Assembly: GCA_026075535.2 (NCBI GenBank)
Contig: AP026539.1
Span: 9,424,001-9,488,000, forward strand
DNA from: Tricholoma matsutake
Lineage: Eukaryota; Basidiomycota; Agaricomycetes; Agaricales; Tricholomataceae
Direction: 5' to 3'
Length of the DNA stretch: 64,000 nt
Shown here: piece by piece, positions 9,868-21,801 of the stretch
Layout of the letters: each line of letters begins with the position of its first letter
Numbering within the stretch: position 1 is the first letter of the stretch
Program-made: the position numbers and the translations under genes
Notes under the pieces: model-generated
Seen by the model: the letters and a program-made list of their open reading frames with translations, nothing else
The model's database searches: none
Told to the model about the DNA's origin: nothing

Positions 9868-12800
9868 ATGATCAAGACGCGTTTGAAGCGTGAGGTGACG
9901 GATCGTGTTTCTTCGCCGATGTCACGGTTTGGAACGTTTTTCCAAATTCCTGCCATGAGCTACTCCGTCCCAACGTCGCCTGCAATGGCCCGCTCAGCGT
10001 CTCATAAGAGCCATCCAGTTACTCCTCAACGCCTCTCTGCAACCGGCCAGAATCGTTACTCTTCCTCTCAATCGTACTACAAGTCTCCAGTAACACCAGC
10101 GAGTCCATACACCCCACTCAGTCTTCGCTCGTTTGCATCTTCGGTATCTGGAGATTCGTCGACACTTACGACTCCTGACCATAATAATGCAAGCAAAAAA
10201 CACGGTTCTTTCTCTCAAGAGGTCGCCGGACTTGCCACGGGGACGCCCCGAAAAGATCAAAGTCTTGCTGATTTTGCTCAGAATTGGAGATCACGAGCCA
10301 GCGTGAATGGAATCAAAGTCTCGTCCGAAGATTCTCAGTACGGCGACGATGAAGGTATATAGTATCACACTGTTCTCATGATGGAACTAAAGACGCGCAT
10401 ACAGCCAGTGAAAGGACCCTTTCCGAGGCCAACGACTCTGGATTTATTTCTACTGAGGAAGGTGCGTCTCATCTATTGGGGAGGTAAATACAAGAATGAC
10501 AACAATTGTCATCCCAGCGCTCCTCTCCCCACCCTTCCTACCAAATCAACGACGAACTATGTCCGCGACGACAACCAGGCCACGCTCCCAATCTCATGTT
10601 CATCTTCCCAGCTCTCTCACTTTTGCCTCATCCACCGTAGTCCGCGACCATGCTGCGGGCGCTCTTGCATCACCCGCGTCCCCTCTCGTCGCCCGCCGCC
10701 TCAACCACTCCCAAAACTTGATGTTGACGCCGCCCCCGAACAGGTCACTGGCAAGACAGCTCAAGCTCAAGGGTAGCTTTACAGATCCTCCCCATACTCG
10801 CAGAAGGGAAGCATTTGGTCCGGTGAGTTTTTTTTTTGTTCTCGCAAACTTGTGTTTGTTATTTATGATGACGATTGATAGATACGTACTCCCTCGCAGA
10901 ATGTTAACTGTAGCTTAAATTTAGGCTTAAACCAAGATACCTCCCTTGACCTCTTCGACATCGACGAAACCGACTTCGAGAACGAACATGATTATTCTCG
11001 TGATGATTTATTGGAACAAGACGAGGATAACGACAACAACCCTTTGTACGACCCACACTTTCTGGGTGGCGGCCATCACAACCCAAATACGTATGGATAT
11101 ATGAACTATTCCCTCCCTCCGCAATATTTCTCGTCCCACGGTCAAGATTTATTCCCAGACCCTTTCCAAAGGCAGGGTCTCACTAGCATTGCCGAGAGCG
11201 TAGAGCATCATTTCCACTTGCAGCATGCAACCACGGCCAACAATGTCTATTTGGGACTCGACCAAGACGTCTCCCGAGCGCCTCACCAAGCCCAAATCCC
11301 ACTCCTGGATCCTTCCTCCGGTCTGGGACCAAGCACTATGAGAGGGTACACTGGCGGACCAGCCTGGGTTCCTGTTCCAGCACTACGTCCCTTATCCGTA
11401 GATGCGAGCGGCAACAAGGAGCTAGGCACCGCGAAACCCAAAACCAAGCAAGAAGAGACAGGGTGTTCCGTTTGTCTCGCTTTGCACCCCCGCACGCTAG
11501 CTATGCTTATTCCGTGTGAACATCCTTTATGTTCCGCATGCCTGACGAGCGCATTGAATATCGTTGGGGAAAAGGATATGGAATGCGCCGTTTGTCGTGG
11601 GAAGGTTGCAGATTTTAAACTTGTTGTCGTCAGTGATGGTTATAAGGATGATGGGCTGCCGTCTGATAGCGATATGGAGAAGACCGACAACAAGGGCGGG
11701 AATACGACGTTCAGCAGAAAGAGTTTTATGGAACCATTATTTTCGTCACCCAAGAGTGGTATTTCTGGGGATGGGCTAGAGAGTGCCTTTGAGTTTGGCC
11801 TTGGGCTAGACGAAGTCAGGGCGAGTACGCCCAAACTTCGTGATGACCTAAATGAACAAGCTGCCTCGCGCAAATCAGATAAACAGATTTTTCAGGAGAA
11901 CGAGAGGAAGGTGCGGGAACGCGGACGAGGCAGAAGAAAGACTGAAGAAAATGTTGTGTTGAGGATCGATAATGTTCCTTGGGTACGTTTGTGTCTCTTT
12001 CTTTCTGTGGCCTGGTTTCGCAAATATATTGGACCAAACTTTGTTTCTCATTTGCGTTTCTGTATAGGACATCACGCCTCCACAAATCAAGAAATGGTTG
12101 CAGCAGCCTATTGAGCGTGTTCACGTCCTTTTGGACGCGAAGGGGAAAACCATGAGTCACGCCTATGTGGAAGTGGGAGATGCTGTTGTTGCGGGGCGAA
12201 TTCTGAGAGGCGAGGGCGGTGGGTTTGATGAGGGTGCTAGCGACGGAGGTGGGAAGATGATAAGACCGCGGGAACGAGGCAGCGTGTTAGGCCAAGGAAG
12301 GCGGGCGAGGGGAGTTACCGTTACCCGAACTGGACAGGAGGAATTGATGTCTGATGTGAGTGTTCTTCTTTCTGTTGTTGTTCCGTGGGCCTGTCCTCTT
12401 TCCCACTTCCGACCCTGATCTGGTCGCGGTGGGCAAATTCCCTCCTCCGTTTTGCTTTTGGTCTCTCCGTGCTCCCTGCCTCGGCATCTGGTTTCATTAT
12501 CCATTATTTTACACCTTTCGCCGGTAAAAGTTCTTTCCTGACTTGCCAACATGCGCTCCAATGTCCCGTGTTGATGTGCACCCATCTTATCTATTATTAC
12601 ACCAAGCGCCCAGGTTCCTGCTTCTCTGCTTGATCATGATCGAGCTTCTAGCCTCGTTTCTTTTGGGAGTCAGATGCCAATCTTCTTTCCCTCCTTCCAT
12701 CACATCTTTGATGATATTTACCGCTATCCCTCTTTTCTCTCCCCTCCCTTCTTAGAATTCCCTCTCCGTAACTTCCTTCTTCTTATATTTTCTGATATGA

Positions 12801-13782
12801 ATTGGAGACTGACTGAGGCTTCACTGGTTTCTATCCTTAGTTGTTCCCAAACTGGAAGGGAACATTTGATGGTTCCCAGCCCTCACTGGCAGGTTTAGAC
12901 GGCGAAAGAGTAATTGGTGCTCTAGAAGGTGGACTAATGACAGAAGGTGAAGTTGCTGGTTTGTTGCATCTGATCAGAGAGCCGGACGTGAGCGGTTCCT
13001 TTCCGCTTGTGTGACGCCAATCACTGACACCTGTATACGGACAGTCTCATTTCTTGAAAGTCCCGTCGCTGCCCTTTCATTCTCTCATTAGTATCTTGAG
13101 TAAATTCCCTACCGACGTGGACAGTCGAGTCTTTTGGTCAGCAGGAGTGAGAGATATGCTCTACGGTGGGTTCGTCTTTCGTTATCACTTATCACAGGGT
13201 CTTGACTTGCACTGGAACCATAGATGTTACCTATGGTAAGCGTTTTCTGCGGTTGGCGGCTTGTCTTCGTTTGAATCACGTCATATTCCAAAGCTGCTGT
13301 TCAAGTCCTCCTTGCACGCACTGATCGCGATAAACAATCGTCTGCTACCCCAAATGTGGACGGTCAGTACTCCATGGGTCTTATCTCCGATCTTGTCGAG
13401 ACCACAATGAATTGTCAAGGTGAGAATTATTTATTTCCAGAGTTTGTTTACTCAGTCCTTTAACTTGCTACTAGCATTTACTACTCAGCAAATCAGCAAG
13501 TTTACTGAGCTTCTCGAGTCTCTCTCTCTTGCCCCTCGTCCATCTGCCTCAGCATCTGGATCTCAGTCCAGCTCTCGCTCTGGTTCTAGTCAGCCTAGAA
13601 CACCTGACAATCAGGGCTTGAGTGGACACATATCTCCTGTGTTTAGCCGAGAGGTGTCGTACCGACATCCTAACACTGGAGCCGAGCGCAATGTAGGAAC
13701 GCTGGCAGACCTCGCGAGGGAGTTTGGGGTTGAGGCGTATTTGGTGCAGGCTCTTGCACAACGCCTGGCCGCACTTTGCTAA
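9868..13782 (+). CDS. RING-finger plus RRM protein, ten exons, about 977 aa
   Basis: Exons: 9868-10354, 10405-10461, 10518-10822, 10900-11982, 12068-12355, 12841-12987, 13045-13165, 13224-13235, 13294-13419, 13475-13782; all joins keep phase and use GT-AG. The N-terminus is Ser/Thr/Pro-rich and disordered. A C3HC4 RING lies at about residues 472-517 (CSVC, CEHPLCSAC, CAVC), and a degenerate RRM at about 635-700 (VVLRIDNVPW, SHAYVEV). The C-terminus is conserved-looking (LFPNWKGTFDGSQP, then a Ser-rich stretch). Combination of a putative E3 ligase and RNA-binding domain; targets unknown. A TATA-like tract lies at about 9809. The start could instead be the Met codons at 9919 or 9955. Odd: a 12-nt micro-exon (13224-13235) and a 485-nt intron (12356-12840) among introns of 50-77 nt. 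Confidence 0.8.
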
Positions 13783-14287
13783 GCAGATAGGCTTTGTAGA
13801 TCGGAGCTGAGTTCTCTTGCATCATTCCTTCTAACATTCGAAGCGATATCCCTTATGTTCTGTTCTATTCTAACCTCTGCGCTCTTGGTCGCCATATCCA
13901 CGTCTCTGTCGCATTCGCTGTCTCTCCTACGCTTTGTTGTCATGCAGTCGCACAAAAGTCTTTCTTGTTCAGTTGTGAAAAATTCGAGTAATACTGTTAT
14001 GTTTCCGATACATCGGTAATTCATGTTTCCTGGGTCTTTCAAATGCAACAAAACATGATCCATTTCGATTTCTGTGCCTTACATAAGTACACTCAGTTAA
14101 AAATGTTGAGTCACTGTATATATATCGCGAAGTGTACAAACTTGAATTAAACATATTCTAAGGATAAGTAGCAGAAATTGGATGGAGCAAAGATGGTTCT
14201 GTATGTAAGTGGTATAGATGAGGATAATAAGTTCTGTAGACTACCTCCCCAAGGGGTTTTTACGAGAGATCTTTGAAGAGTCAAAGG
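13783..14287. other. Convergent intergenic region
   Basis: Lies between the 3' ends of the RING-RRM gene (+) and the kinase-like gene (-). No coding signal; shared 3' UTR/terminator space is expected. Confidence 0.5.
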
Positions 14288-15533
14288 CTAATGATATAGC
14301 TCAATATAATCAAGTCTCTCAACCACCTCACTCATGCTTGGCCGAGCTGCTGGGTTGACAACACAACAAGATTGCAACAGTTGCAGTAGTTCGTCGGGGA
14401 TGATTTCATTAGTTACCCAATCGATTTCGATGTGTCTGCTTTGCAGATCTTCCGCGTCTCTTCCCTCAAGACTGAGTCCACGAGATGGAGCTCTCCCTGT
14501 GAACATCTGACCTGAAGAGTCAATAGACGCTTAAGGATCAAAAACAGGGATGCTAACCGCAAATATTGTCAATGCGAAGGAATAGACATCCATGGCTTTC
14601 GTGCGCTCTACGAAGGCTGATGATAGCAGCTCTGGTGAATGATAGACAGAAAAGTCTTGCGGTGGAAATGGAGCATCAGCTTGAAGGCGGAATGATACTT
14701 GACGTGCAAAGGTGTACACAGAGACATCGGTGATGGTAGCATGTCCGTCGTCTGTGACAAAGATATTTCCCTGTATGGATATGGATGGTTAGTCGATAAG
14801 TGTACTGAGCCAGATATTTCGTTGCACAGCACCGGATGTATGTTTCCATGGATGACATGGAAGCTGTGCAGATGTTGCAAAGCCTTCGAGGCTTGCACGG
14901 CCTGAGAAGACAATATTAGAGCTAGAACTGCTTGCTCAAAGCAACCTTACTCACGAGGGCAAATTTGGAAGCACCGGGATGTCTCTTGAGATATGTCAAG
15001 ACGTCACCTTGACCGTACCATCTCGTGACCATAGCCTTGGTTGAGCGTATTCCCCGTGTGGAGATCTCGTGGACATTGACAAACAGGGAGGAGGTGATGT
15101 ACCGGTGCGTGAATGCGGCCGGTCGGGAAGCGTGGAAATTCAAAAGCGAGAGTAGAAGCTGTTCCAGTGGAGGAAAGGCCTCTGTTATATCTTCCAGAAT
15201 GCTGCGAGAACATACCTCCTCCCACCCATCACCTGTCCGAAATACCTTTACTGCTGCCTTAAACTCTTTTCTAAGTGACAATAAATTTAGAGCCATTCGA
15301 AGTCCACTTACATCGTGTGAAAATAGACGCAGGGGCACAGAAAATTCAGCAGTGGGTGCGGCCAGCATGCGGCACACGTAGCTGTAGGGACCATCATGGA
15401 CAAGTGGGAGTCCTGCGGTATAGTCCGTCGATACGATTCTTAGGTCGCTTACAGCCTAAAGAATTCTAGTCAGCAGACAGTAAAATCAGGCCTATTGGAA
15501 TAAAACATTATCAGGGCGCAGCGTTACAGACAT
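14288..15533 (-). CDS. protein kinase-like protein, probable pseudokinase, 342 aa
   Basis: Exons (minus): 15533-15507, 15455-14955, 14901-14833, 14770-14558, 14506-14288; total 1029 nt, phase kept. The start is MSVTLRPDN at 15533. The N-lobe has AAVKVFRT (putative VAIK lysine) and a helix before HRYITSSLFVNVHEI; the hinge region is VTRWYGQGDVLTYLKRHP. The catalytic loop reads HGNIHPGNIFV instead of HGDIHP.NI, so the proton-accepting Asp is Asn. The Mg-binding DFG is replaced by TDVS. The C-lobe keeps YHSPELL, DVYSFALTIF and NPAARPSMSEVVERL. It resembles the tyrosine-kinase-like expansions of Agaricomycetes. Likely a scaffold or regulator rather than an active enzyme; this is inferred from the residues. 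Confidence 0.8.
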
Positions 15534-16018
15534 GGCGCTAGCGTATTCAGGAAGAAGGGGATTGAATGACTATGGCTCCATGCTAATCTTATATACGTGC
15601 CCTCCAATGAACCCAAAGTCAGTCATTAGGACTAAAGAAGGTATTTAAATATAGCTTGATCGGCTGGATAGAACGAGGCCAGGATTAGGAAGATTATGTG
15701 AATAGGGCTGTCACACCAAGAGGCGATTAGCTTACTCCCGAACATGAGGCAACAGCATAACCACGAACTTCAGAGGAAAAGATTTGATTGCTTTAGATTA
15801 ACCGAGATATCGTCACTGCGTCACGTCTTGAAGCTTGAAGCTTGATCTCTTTCGCTGTGCTCATTTCGTTCCGAGCCGCGACACTTGGAATATTGGAATT
15901 GAAGCCCGGGATGGGGCGAGAGAAGCCCTGTCACTCGGTAGCAGATCTCGTCCTTTCTGTCCAAAAGATCCCCTGTAAATGAGTGGTACCCTGATTAGTC
16001 CTTCCGACTTCCGCGCGA
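15534..16018. other. Upstream region of the kinase-like gene
   Basis: No convincing gene. Probably contains the promoter of the kinase-like gene; no motif is certain. Confidence 0.4.
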
Positions 16019-17170
16019 CTAGTTACTCTGCAGGCGAGCGCGGTGCATAACGCAGAAAACACGGTGAGATTGGCTTTCTGCGGGCGTGTTGAAGAGGAAG
16101 TCCAGTGCCGCGTTGATCAATGTTTTACCACCCGAAATGGAAATATCTGACGGTGGGATAAAGCAAAAATCATGTTTGGCAGAAGGGTCCATTTCAAATA
16201 GAAGTAAGGATACCTTGTGCGCAATGCTCATTGGCATGACGACGAAATCAGCGTATACATAGTTGTCACCTTGTATGTACTAGTCAAGTACTAGTACATC
16301 ATGCATGTATACCAAGTTGGAGTCATGTTTCTGAGCCTCGAGAGTTTGAAATAATGGAAGAATCTAAGATGAATGTCGCGTTCTGTAGTAAGGGGCTCAA
16401 GAGTCAACGCGGAAAACGTCCTTGGATTCGGGACATCAATTGGAGGATCGGATCTGCGGAATGTTCCGCTAAGGCCAATGTCAAAGGAGATCTGTGACAA
16501 AAATTTAAAATTATTTCTCATTCGGAAGGTAAATGTTAATGTTCACGTCAAGCCAGGAGGAAGCCAAGGCCCAGACGGAGATCGTACACCGCTTTCGTGG
16601 AAGACTCAACTCAGAACAAGTCTGCGTCGCTTGAACGGCGTTTGGTGAATGGCATGGGAAAAGCTTGATAGGGACTTTGACATCCCAGGATCCCAACACC
16701 GGTATACCAGCTTGTACGTAACAGTTGTAAGACGAGGCATGTTCTGTATTATTATACACATTCTCCTCCCGCACGTGTGATGGAGTAATTATATCTTGAA
16801 ATTTCTGTCATATCTTGACGAAGGTTTGCATACGGAGATTTTCATTTCCTCCATGAAATCTTGGTTCCGCAATAGTAAGCTAGGGTTGGCGAACTGCGGG
16901 GATTTAGGAGCAGATGTCGTGAGGGACTCCATCATACCCAGAACTTCTTCCTGCTCCAATATCGGTAGACTAAGTACATGCACTAGTGTAATTCGAATTT
17001 TCGACTGACCAGAACCGTCTGACCATGAAGATTTCCACAGATGCATACCCCGATGTGATTAGGTTGATGCAGACACGTTCGAGGTAATGAGGATACGGAA
17101 GATTCTCCAATTGTCTTTCCGAACCAAGGCTGGATTCGAGACAGTCCGAGTCTACCTGTAGGTGTAGTTC
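16019..17170 (-). pseudogene. unrecognised gene or gene relic
   Basis: Minus-strand segments look coding by composition but not by family: SDCLESSLGSERQLENLP and YPHYLERVCINLITSG at about 17160-17040, a segment near 17000-16800 (LPILEQEEVLGMMESL), and a C-terminal 80-residue stretch (NYVYADFVVMP...PPSDISISGGKTLINAALD) ending at TAG/TAA near 16019. Stops between them could be introns or decay. I do not recognise the product. Confidence 0.25.
16275..16299. repeat. Perfect 10-bp inverted repeat
   Basis: ATGTACTAGT-CAAGT-ACTAGTACAT. Could be a binding palindrome or a footprint; no context. Confidence 0.5.
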
Positions 17171-18555
17171 AGTTCGTCAGTTCAAAGACGGTTAGTCCGA
17201 AAGTTGGTTACGCCGACCGACTCCAGAAATGTATACAAGTGTATACATCTGACATATCTACTGGCTCCGGGCCCGCAGTGATCTGGAATGCCACATGGCT
17301 GCCATGTGGTTTCAATGATCGATCGATCAAGCGGCGTGAACCTCGTGAACGCCTACTTGTGACTTAATGCAGCTATGTAGATGCAGCCTATGCAGCCGTG
17401 CAAGTTCCGCACTATTCCACGGTAATATCATAGAACTTGGAAGATCAAGGAAGACACAAAAAATCGTGACAAAGTCCCAGGGGGCGCTCAACATATTGAA
17501 CAACAAAAATACTTAACTTCTTGATTGATGTCAGCGAGGCGTTCGTGGTACCTAAGTCATTATCTCCACAGCATCTTCCAGCATATTTGGATTAGTATGT
17601 TGTTAGTATGCGTTTGTGGGCAAAATTCTTCGATCGCCCATTGAGTAATCCCCCGAAATCCTCCATCTGGAAAAACCGTGACTGGTTGGCAATCCGAGAT
17701 CAACATGAAACGTTAATTAGTAAAGGGAATTATTTACGTGCGGGACGTTTAATAACTGAGTACTGAGTACGCGGTGCCGCTTAGAAGAAAATTTTCGTTT
17801 CCTGTCGAGATCCCATCTCCACGAAATAAAACATCGTCGAAGGCCCTTCAACGACGTTTTATGGAACGGGTCACCTAGTCACCACCACTTTTGTACAAGC
17901 AAATAGGGTAAGAAAAAAATTGTGTTTTTCTCGATCTAGCCAAAATACTTCTTTTTATGAGAGCTTTCGAATGGCTACATAGAGCAATAGATCTAATTCT
18001 CAAGTTATAAAATTAAGCCATATCAGGAACGTTCACAGCAGAGAATGTGGGAATTGGAAACTTCGGCACAGCTACGGCGATCACTACTACGGGATGCGGA
18101 TGACCAACAGCTGATATCATCACAGCATGTGGTCTCGCCAGCTCTAAGTCAAAGGTAAGTAAATAGCTAAGTATCAACTCAATTCTGCACGCCTACCCGT
18201 GCGCGTGATGCCCGCCCTTCCAGAATTTAGCTGTCCCGCCAATTTTCAAGCTCAGGAGGGGGACCCCGGCGAGGAGAGATTCGAATTAGCTATAGGTCAT
18301 ATTCGCGTTATAATTAAATTCGCGTCATCTCACATCGTTCCTACTATTCGGTGCTAACCTCGCCCACATCTGTCTCCCCGGGCCGCACTATAACAGCTTG
18401 CGCGAGGATGTCTGATGTGGAATCAGGGTTCAACGTTCAGGGTCAGTCATTTTGGCGTCGAGTGGTTGGGAAGCCATGCAAAATGTCTCGCATTTTTTCC
18501 AAGCCGAATATACACAATATTTCACACTACCTGCACACTTACGCACTTATGTAAC
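17171..18555. other. Gene-poor spacer
   Basis: No gene seen. It holds a 16-bp stem at 17828-17860 (AAAACATCGTCGAAGG opposite CCTTCAACGACGTTTT, two A.C mismatches that become G.T on the minus strand). Confidence 0.35.
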
Positions 18556-18569
18556 CTACAAATTACAAT

Positions 18570-20120
18570 AAGTTGAATAACGATAACTATTAATGCGCGA
18601 CGTTGTGCTGCTCGTGATGTTATGATCATGTGATGGTCTGTCGCAAATTGCCGCCGTAGTGATCCCGTAGTGATGCCGAGTTCCCATTTCAAACATGCCC
18701 TCGTTCACCAGAAATTTTTGGATATGGAGAATCTGTGAGTCCGTCCATCCATCTGCCTGTAGTACTCTATTAAACATGATGTGGAATGTGGCTTCCTGAC
18801 TAGTGGGCCAGTGCTTTGCATGGCAGGTCCGAGTTCTCTATGTAATTGTTAGTTGGCTGTAAATTGCACCGATTGCAGTGTTGAGATCCTGCTGCAGCAG
18901 TGGCTACAGTGTCAATGGATGCCCTGTAACCATCCCATCATGAAACCAGGTTCCAGATGTTAGTTTTACATGTGCTGTGAAATGATTCTGTCCATAATGT
19001 ATCACAGCTCTCAATGCAAATGCCTGCTGGTTGTCATCTGCAGTGATTGTGATGATCTCTGGCAAACCTGGTCTTACCCTGCCAGGCCACTCAAATGCAA
19101 GCAAAGGTGGCAAACAATGAAATGTTGTTATCCTCACCTGTTGCTGATTACAAACTCTGCAGTGTGACCCCAACTCATGCTGGAAGTTATCTAGGCGTTG
19201 TTGTAAACTCTGTCCTATGGTTGGAAATGTTGTTATCAGACATGTTTTATTAAGTCTCTCTCATATTGTGGGATGTGTGGGTACCATACATCTCCACATG
19301 CATGAAGTCACTGCTTCATTGTGCTGCAGCACCAGTTGGAGATGCTTGTAAACAGTCCAAACCCAAACTCTGCAGAAAGGCCAATCAATCTCCATTGCAT
19401 CTGCTCACAAACATTTTCCAAAGATTGCCCATGTTGAGTGGATGACAAACCAGCTGCATAGTTATTAAACCCATTGATCAACCCTATCATCAAATTGTTA
19501 TTAATCTCTGACCAAGTCTCACTGTTTCCTAGTGAATCCTCTTTCCAAGTGTTAAACAACACTGTGATGATGGCATCATAGGCACAGCTATTGTTTGACC
19601 ACTGTGGACCTTCTGGCAGCCCTGTCCCAGGTAGTGTTGCCATGGCTTGAGCTGCATTTTTTGCTATCTTGGGAAATAAATTACATAAAATCACCAAAAT
19701 ATTTGAGGAGCTAGATCCCATCAAAAGCCAAGGGGTCTCCTGCCAACTCTAAGTGATCAGAGAAGTGGTTCCTGAGATATTCAGGTGGCTTATAGTTGGC
19801 AGGAGACCCCTCGGCTTTTGATGGGATCTAGCTCCTCAAATATTTTAGTGATTTCACAGAATTTATTTCCCAAGATAGCAAAGAAACATCGCTCAAGCCA
19901 TAGCAACACTAGTCCCAGGAAAAAGATCAGAGACTCCCCTGACACCTGTTATCATGCTGTTCCCACTCCTCTTTTGCTTTTTTGATGGTTGTTCCAATGC
20001 AGCCTCTGGTGCAGCTCTGCATTTGCCTGAAAAACCAGCAGTGGTTGTCTCATGTTTTATCTTTGAACCCTCGGTAGTTTCTTTATTGTGAGCCAGTGGT
20101 TTAATCAGTTGCCAGTGCAA
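18570..20120 (-). pseudogene. USP-like cysteine peptidase gene (broken)
   Basis: Minus strand. N-terminal basic region (SKKQKRSGNSMITGVRGVSD, 20000-19930), then after an inverted duplication a Cys box, LPEGPQWSNNSCAYDAIITV (about 19620-19560), a helical middle, then CRVCNQQQ, PPLLAFEW and a His box HFTAHVK..TWFHDGMVTG (about 18990-18920). This order (catalytic Cys in NNSCAYD, late His) is that of C19-like ubiquitin hydrolases; such proteins recur in mushroom genomes, often near mobile DNA. One TGA and one frameshift near 19310-19260 break it. Gypsy B1 begins 11 bp beyond the N-terminal end, probably inserted into it. Confidence 0.5.
19618..19922. repeat. Large imperfect inverted repeat
   Basis: Arms 19618-19750 and about 19796-19922 are near-identical reverse complements (shared words GATCCCATCAAAAGCC, GCTATCTTGGGAAATAAA) around a 45-bp centre. 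It lies inside the USP-like gene and duplicates part of its coding sequence in inverted orientation. Confidence 0.75.
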
Positions 20121-20130
20121 GTCACTGTGT

Positions 20131-20549
20131 GTATAAGGGCAACCTCAGCCTCTAGCAAAGGGAAATCCGAAGTTAAAATTATACTACATATTACAGGGAT
20201 TGGAGGCACACCTAGCAAAGGGAAATCTGAAGAGAAAACTCTGAGGACCCCTTTGCCAATGCCCAGTATATGTGAAGACTGCAAAAATCAAATAAAAATA
20301 GAAAAGGCAGAGATAGGCAGATCAAGGCCGCCAAATGACATCATACCAAGGGGTAGATGTCGGAAGGGGTGCTCCACCTCTAAATATAAAACTGTCAACT
20401 TGCACAAATGTGATAGAAAGGGAAATTAGTAATAAAATAAGGAAAAATCATAGAAAATGAAGAATAGAAGGAAATGAAGTGAGGAAAAATATAGGATGGA
20501 TGTAAAAAAAATAGGAGAAACACATGGGACACCCCCTAGTCCTCTTACA
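20131..20549 (-). repeat. LTR of gypsy family B (B1 3' LTR)
   Basis: On the plus strand TATAAGGGCAACC...CTCTTACA; on the minus strand TGTAAGAG...CCCTTATA. About 420 bp, clearly homologous to 37189-37622, 47270-47693 and the short copy at 58276-58501. Confidence 0.8.
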
Positions 20550-20935
20550 TCATCTAAGATGCATCACCCTGATGCATTTGAAATTGCATATGACCAAAGT
20601 CAGTGACTTGAATGCGACGTGGTGCAGCAGCATGCCATCGGTGGAATTCCTTGACTAACCAAGGGGCATTCACATCGGACTCCTCAACCGATGAGTTCTC
20701 CTCATACCCATAACCCTTCCAGTGCACCAAATACTGGAGTTTTCCTTGACGCAACCAGCTGTCCAAGATCGACTCGACTTTGTACTGGGGTTCTCCCTTG
20801 ATCACTGTAGGCAGCAGTGGTGGACGTGAATGGTGTCCTGGGAATGGATCTGGGGGAGCTGGAAGGAGTTTGATGACATGGAAGACTGGGTGGAGTCTGG
20901 ACATGGAGGCTGGGAGGCATAGATGATAGGCATGC
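20550..20935 (-). pseudogene. B1 integrase C-terminus with chromodomain
   Basis: Minus strand: SRLHPVFHVIKLLPAPPDPF, then EPQYKVESILDSW and [19 protein letters not shown], a chromodomain fold (a Trp normally follows NS in NSSWE; here V). It directly abuts the C-element LTR at 20936, where the reading is cut. Confidence 0.75.
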
Positions 20936-21610
20936 TGTTAAGACTATTGGTCTTAACTCAAACTTGTCTTTGTTTATTGCACTAGGAGGCTTTCCTAGTG
21001 TTTCGGGCTTTCAGCCTTCGCTTGGGTGCTTCCTGAAGCTTTCATGGCTGTTTGTACTCAGAGGCTTTCTGAGTATACCATTTGTTCATGTATCACAGTT
21101 GGAGGCTTTCCAACTGTCGAGTTTGGGTTATCACAGCTAAGGGCTTCTTAGACTGTTGAGTTGTTCAAGTTGAGTTTAAGACCATAGGTTGAATTAGGTC
21201 AAGCTAAGGAATACAGGCAGTATTACTGTAGCTTATATATGGTTTCAGAGGTATCTATTGTCCAATCAGAATATGAGATTCTTGTCAAGTAATAATAGAA
21301 AGAACAATAGAACAATAAACCTCATGCCTAGCATGAGGCATCCGATGTCACAGAGTGCTGTGGTGCAGCATGTCAAAGAACAATAGAAGATAAGCCTCAT
21401 GCCAAGCATGAGGCGTCCGATGTCATGGATCTGATGTCAAGGGTCCAATGTCAAGGACTGCTGCGGCGCAGCCTGTCAATCAGTGGGAGTCAGATTGGGG
21501 GGTCCCTATTAGTCTGGGTCATGTCGCGAGTGGAGGGAAAGAAAAATGAAATACCTGGCCTCGCCAGAATATGCTTTAGTCATTGCAGGTCACAAAAGCA
21601 AATCATAACA
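20936..21610 (-). repeat. C-element 3' LTR
   Basis: Plus strand TGTTAAGACTATTGG...AAATCATAACA. It carries two palindromes, 21320-21338 (CCTCATGC-CTA-GCATGAGG) and 21394-21414 (GCCTCATGC-CAA-GCATGAGGC), also found in family A LTRs. Confidence 0.85.
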
Positions 21611-21801
21611 TCACCCTCTCTCTATCTTCAAAGTCACTGACTTCAATTACTATCTTGTTGGATCGGGGTGTGGGGGAATCAGTTGGAGCATAGCAGTGTT
21701 CCCAGTTCTCTGTGTTCTTTGAGCAGGAGCCTCCTTGCCAAGCCGTATCTGCTCTCTTCATCATAGTGGGCATTCCACAGGAGGTCAATCCACAGGGGTC
21801 T
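21611..21801 (-). pseudogene. C accessory ORF, C-terminal part
   Basis: Continues the accessory ORF at 30275-30000 across the A1 insertion (RPLAGVS | RPLWIDLLWN, then HYDEESRYGLAR). A frame change follows, then ENWEHCYAPTDSPTPRS, and the ORF ends just before the LTR. Homologous to 50580-50755 in A2. Confidence 0.65.

Noticed and set aside
10378..10776. 132-codon ORF starting within intron 1 of the RING-RRM gene
   Set aside because: Runs in another frame through exons 2-3; the spliced frame joins cleanly and continues to the RING.
12163..12585. 140-codon antisense ORF over the RING-RRM gene
   Set aside because: Overlaps exon 5 and the long intron on the opposite strand; Arg/Thr/Pro-rich shadow without family signal.
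15275..15329. Possible intron GTAAGT..CTTAG in exon 2 of the kinase-like gene
   Set aside because: Removing it gives an immediate stop in the next codons, while the sequence read through is open and keeps the AAVKVFRT motif in frame.
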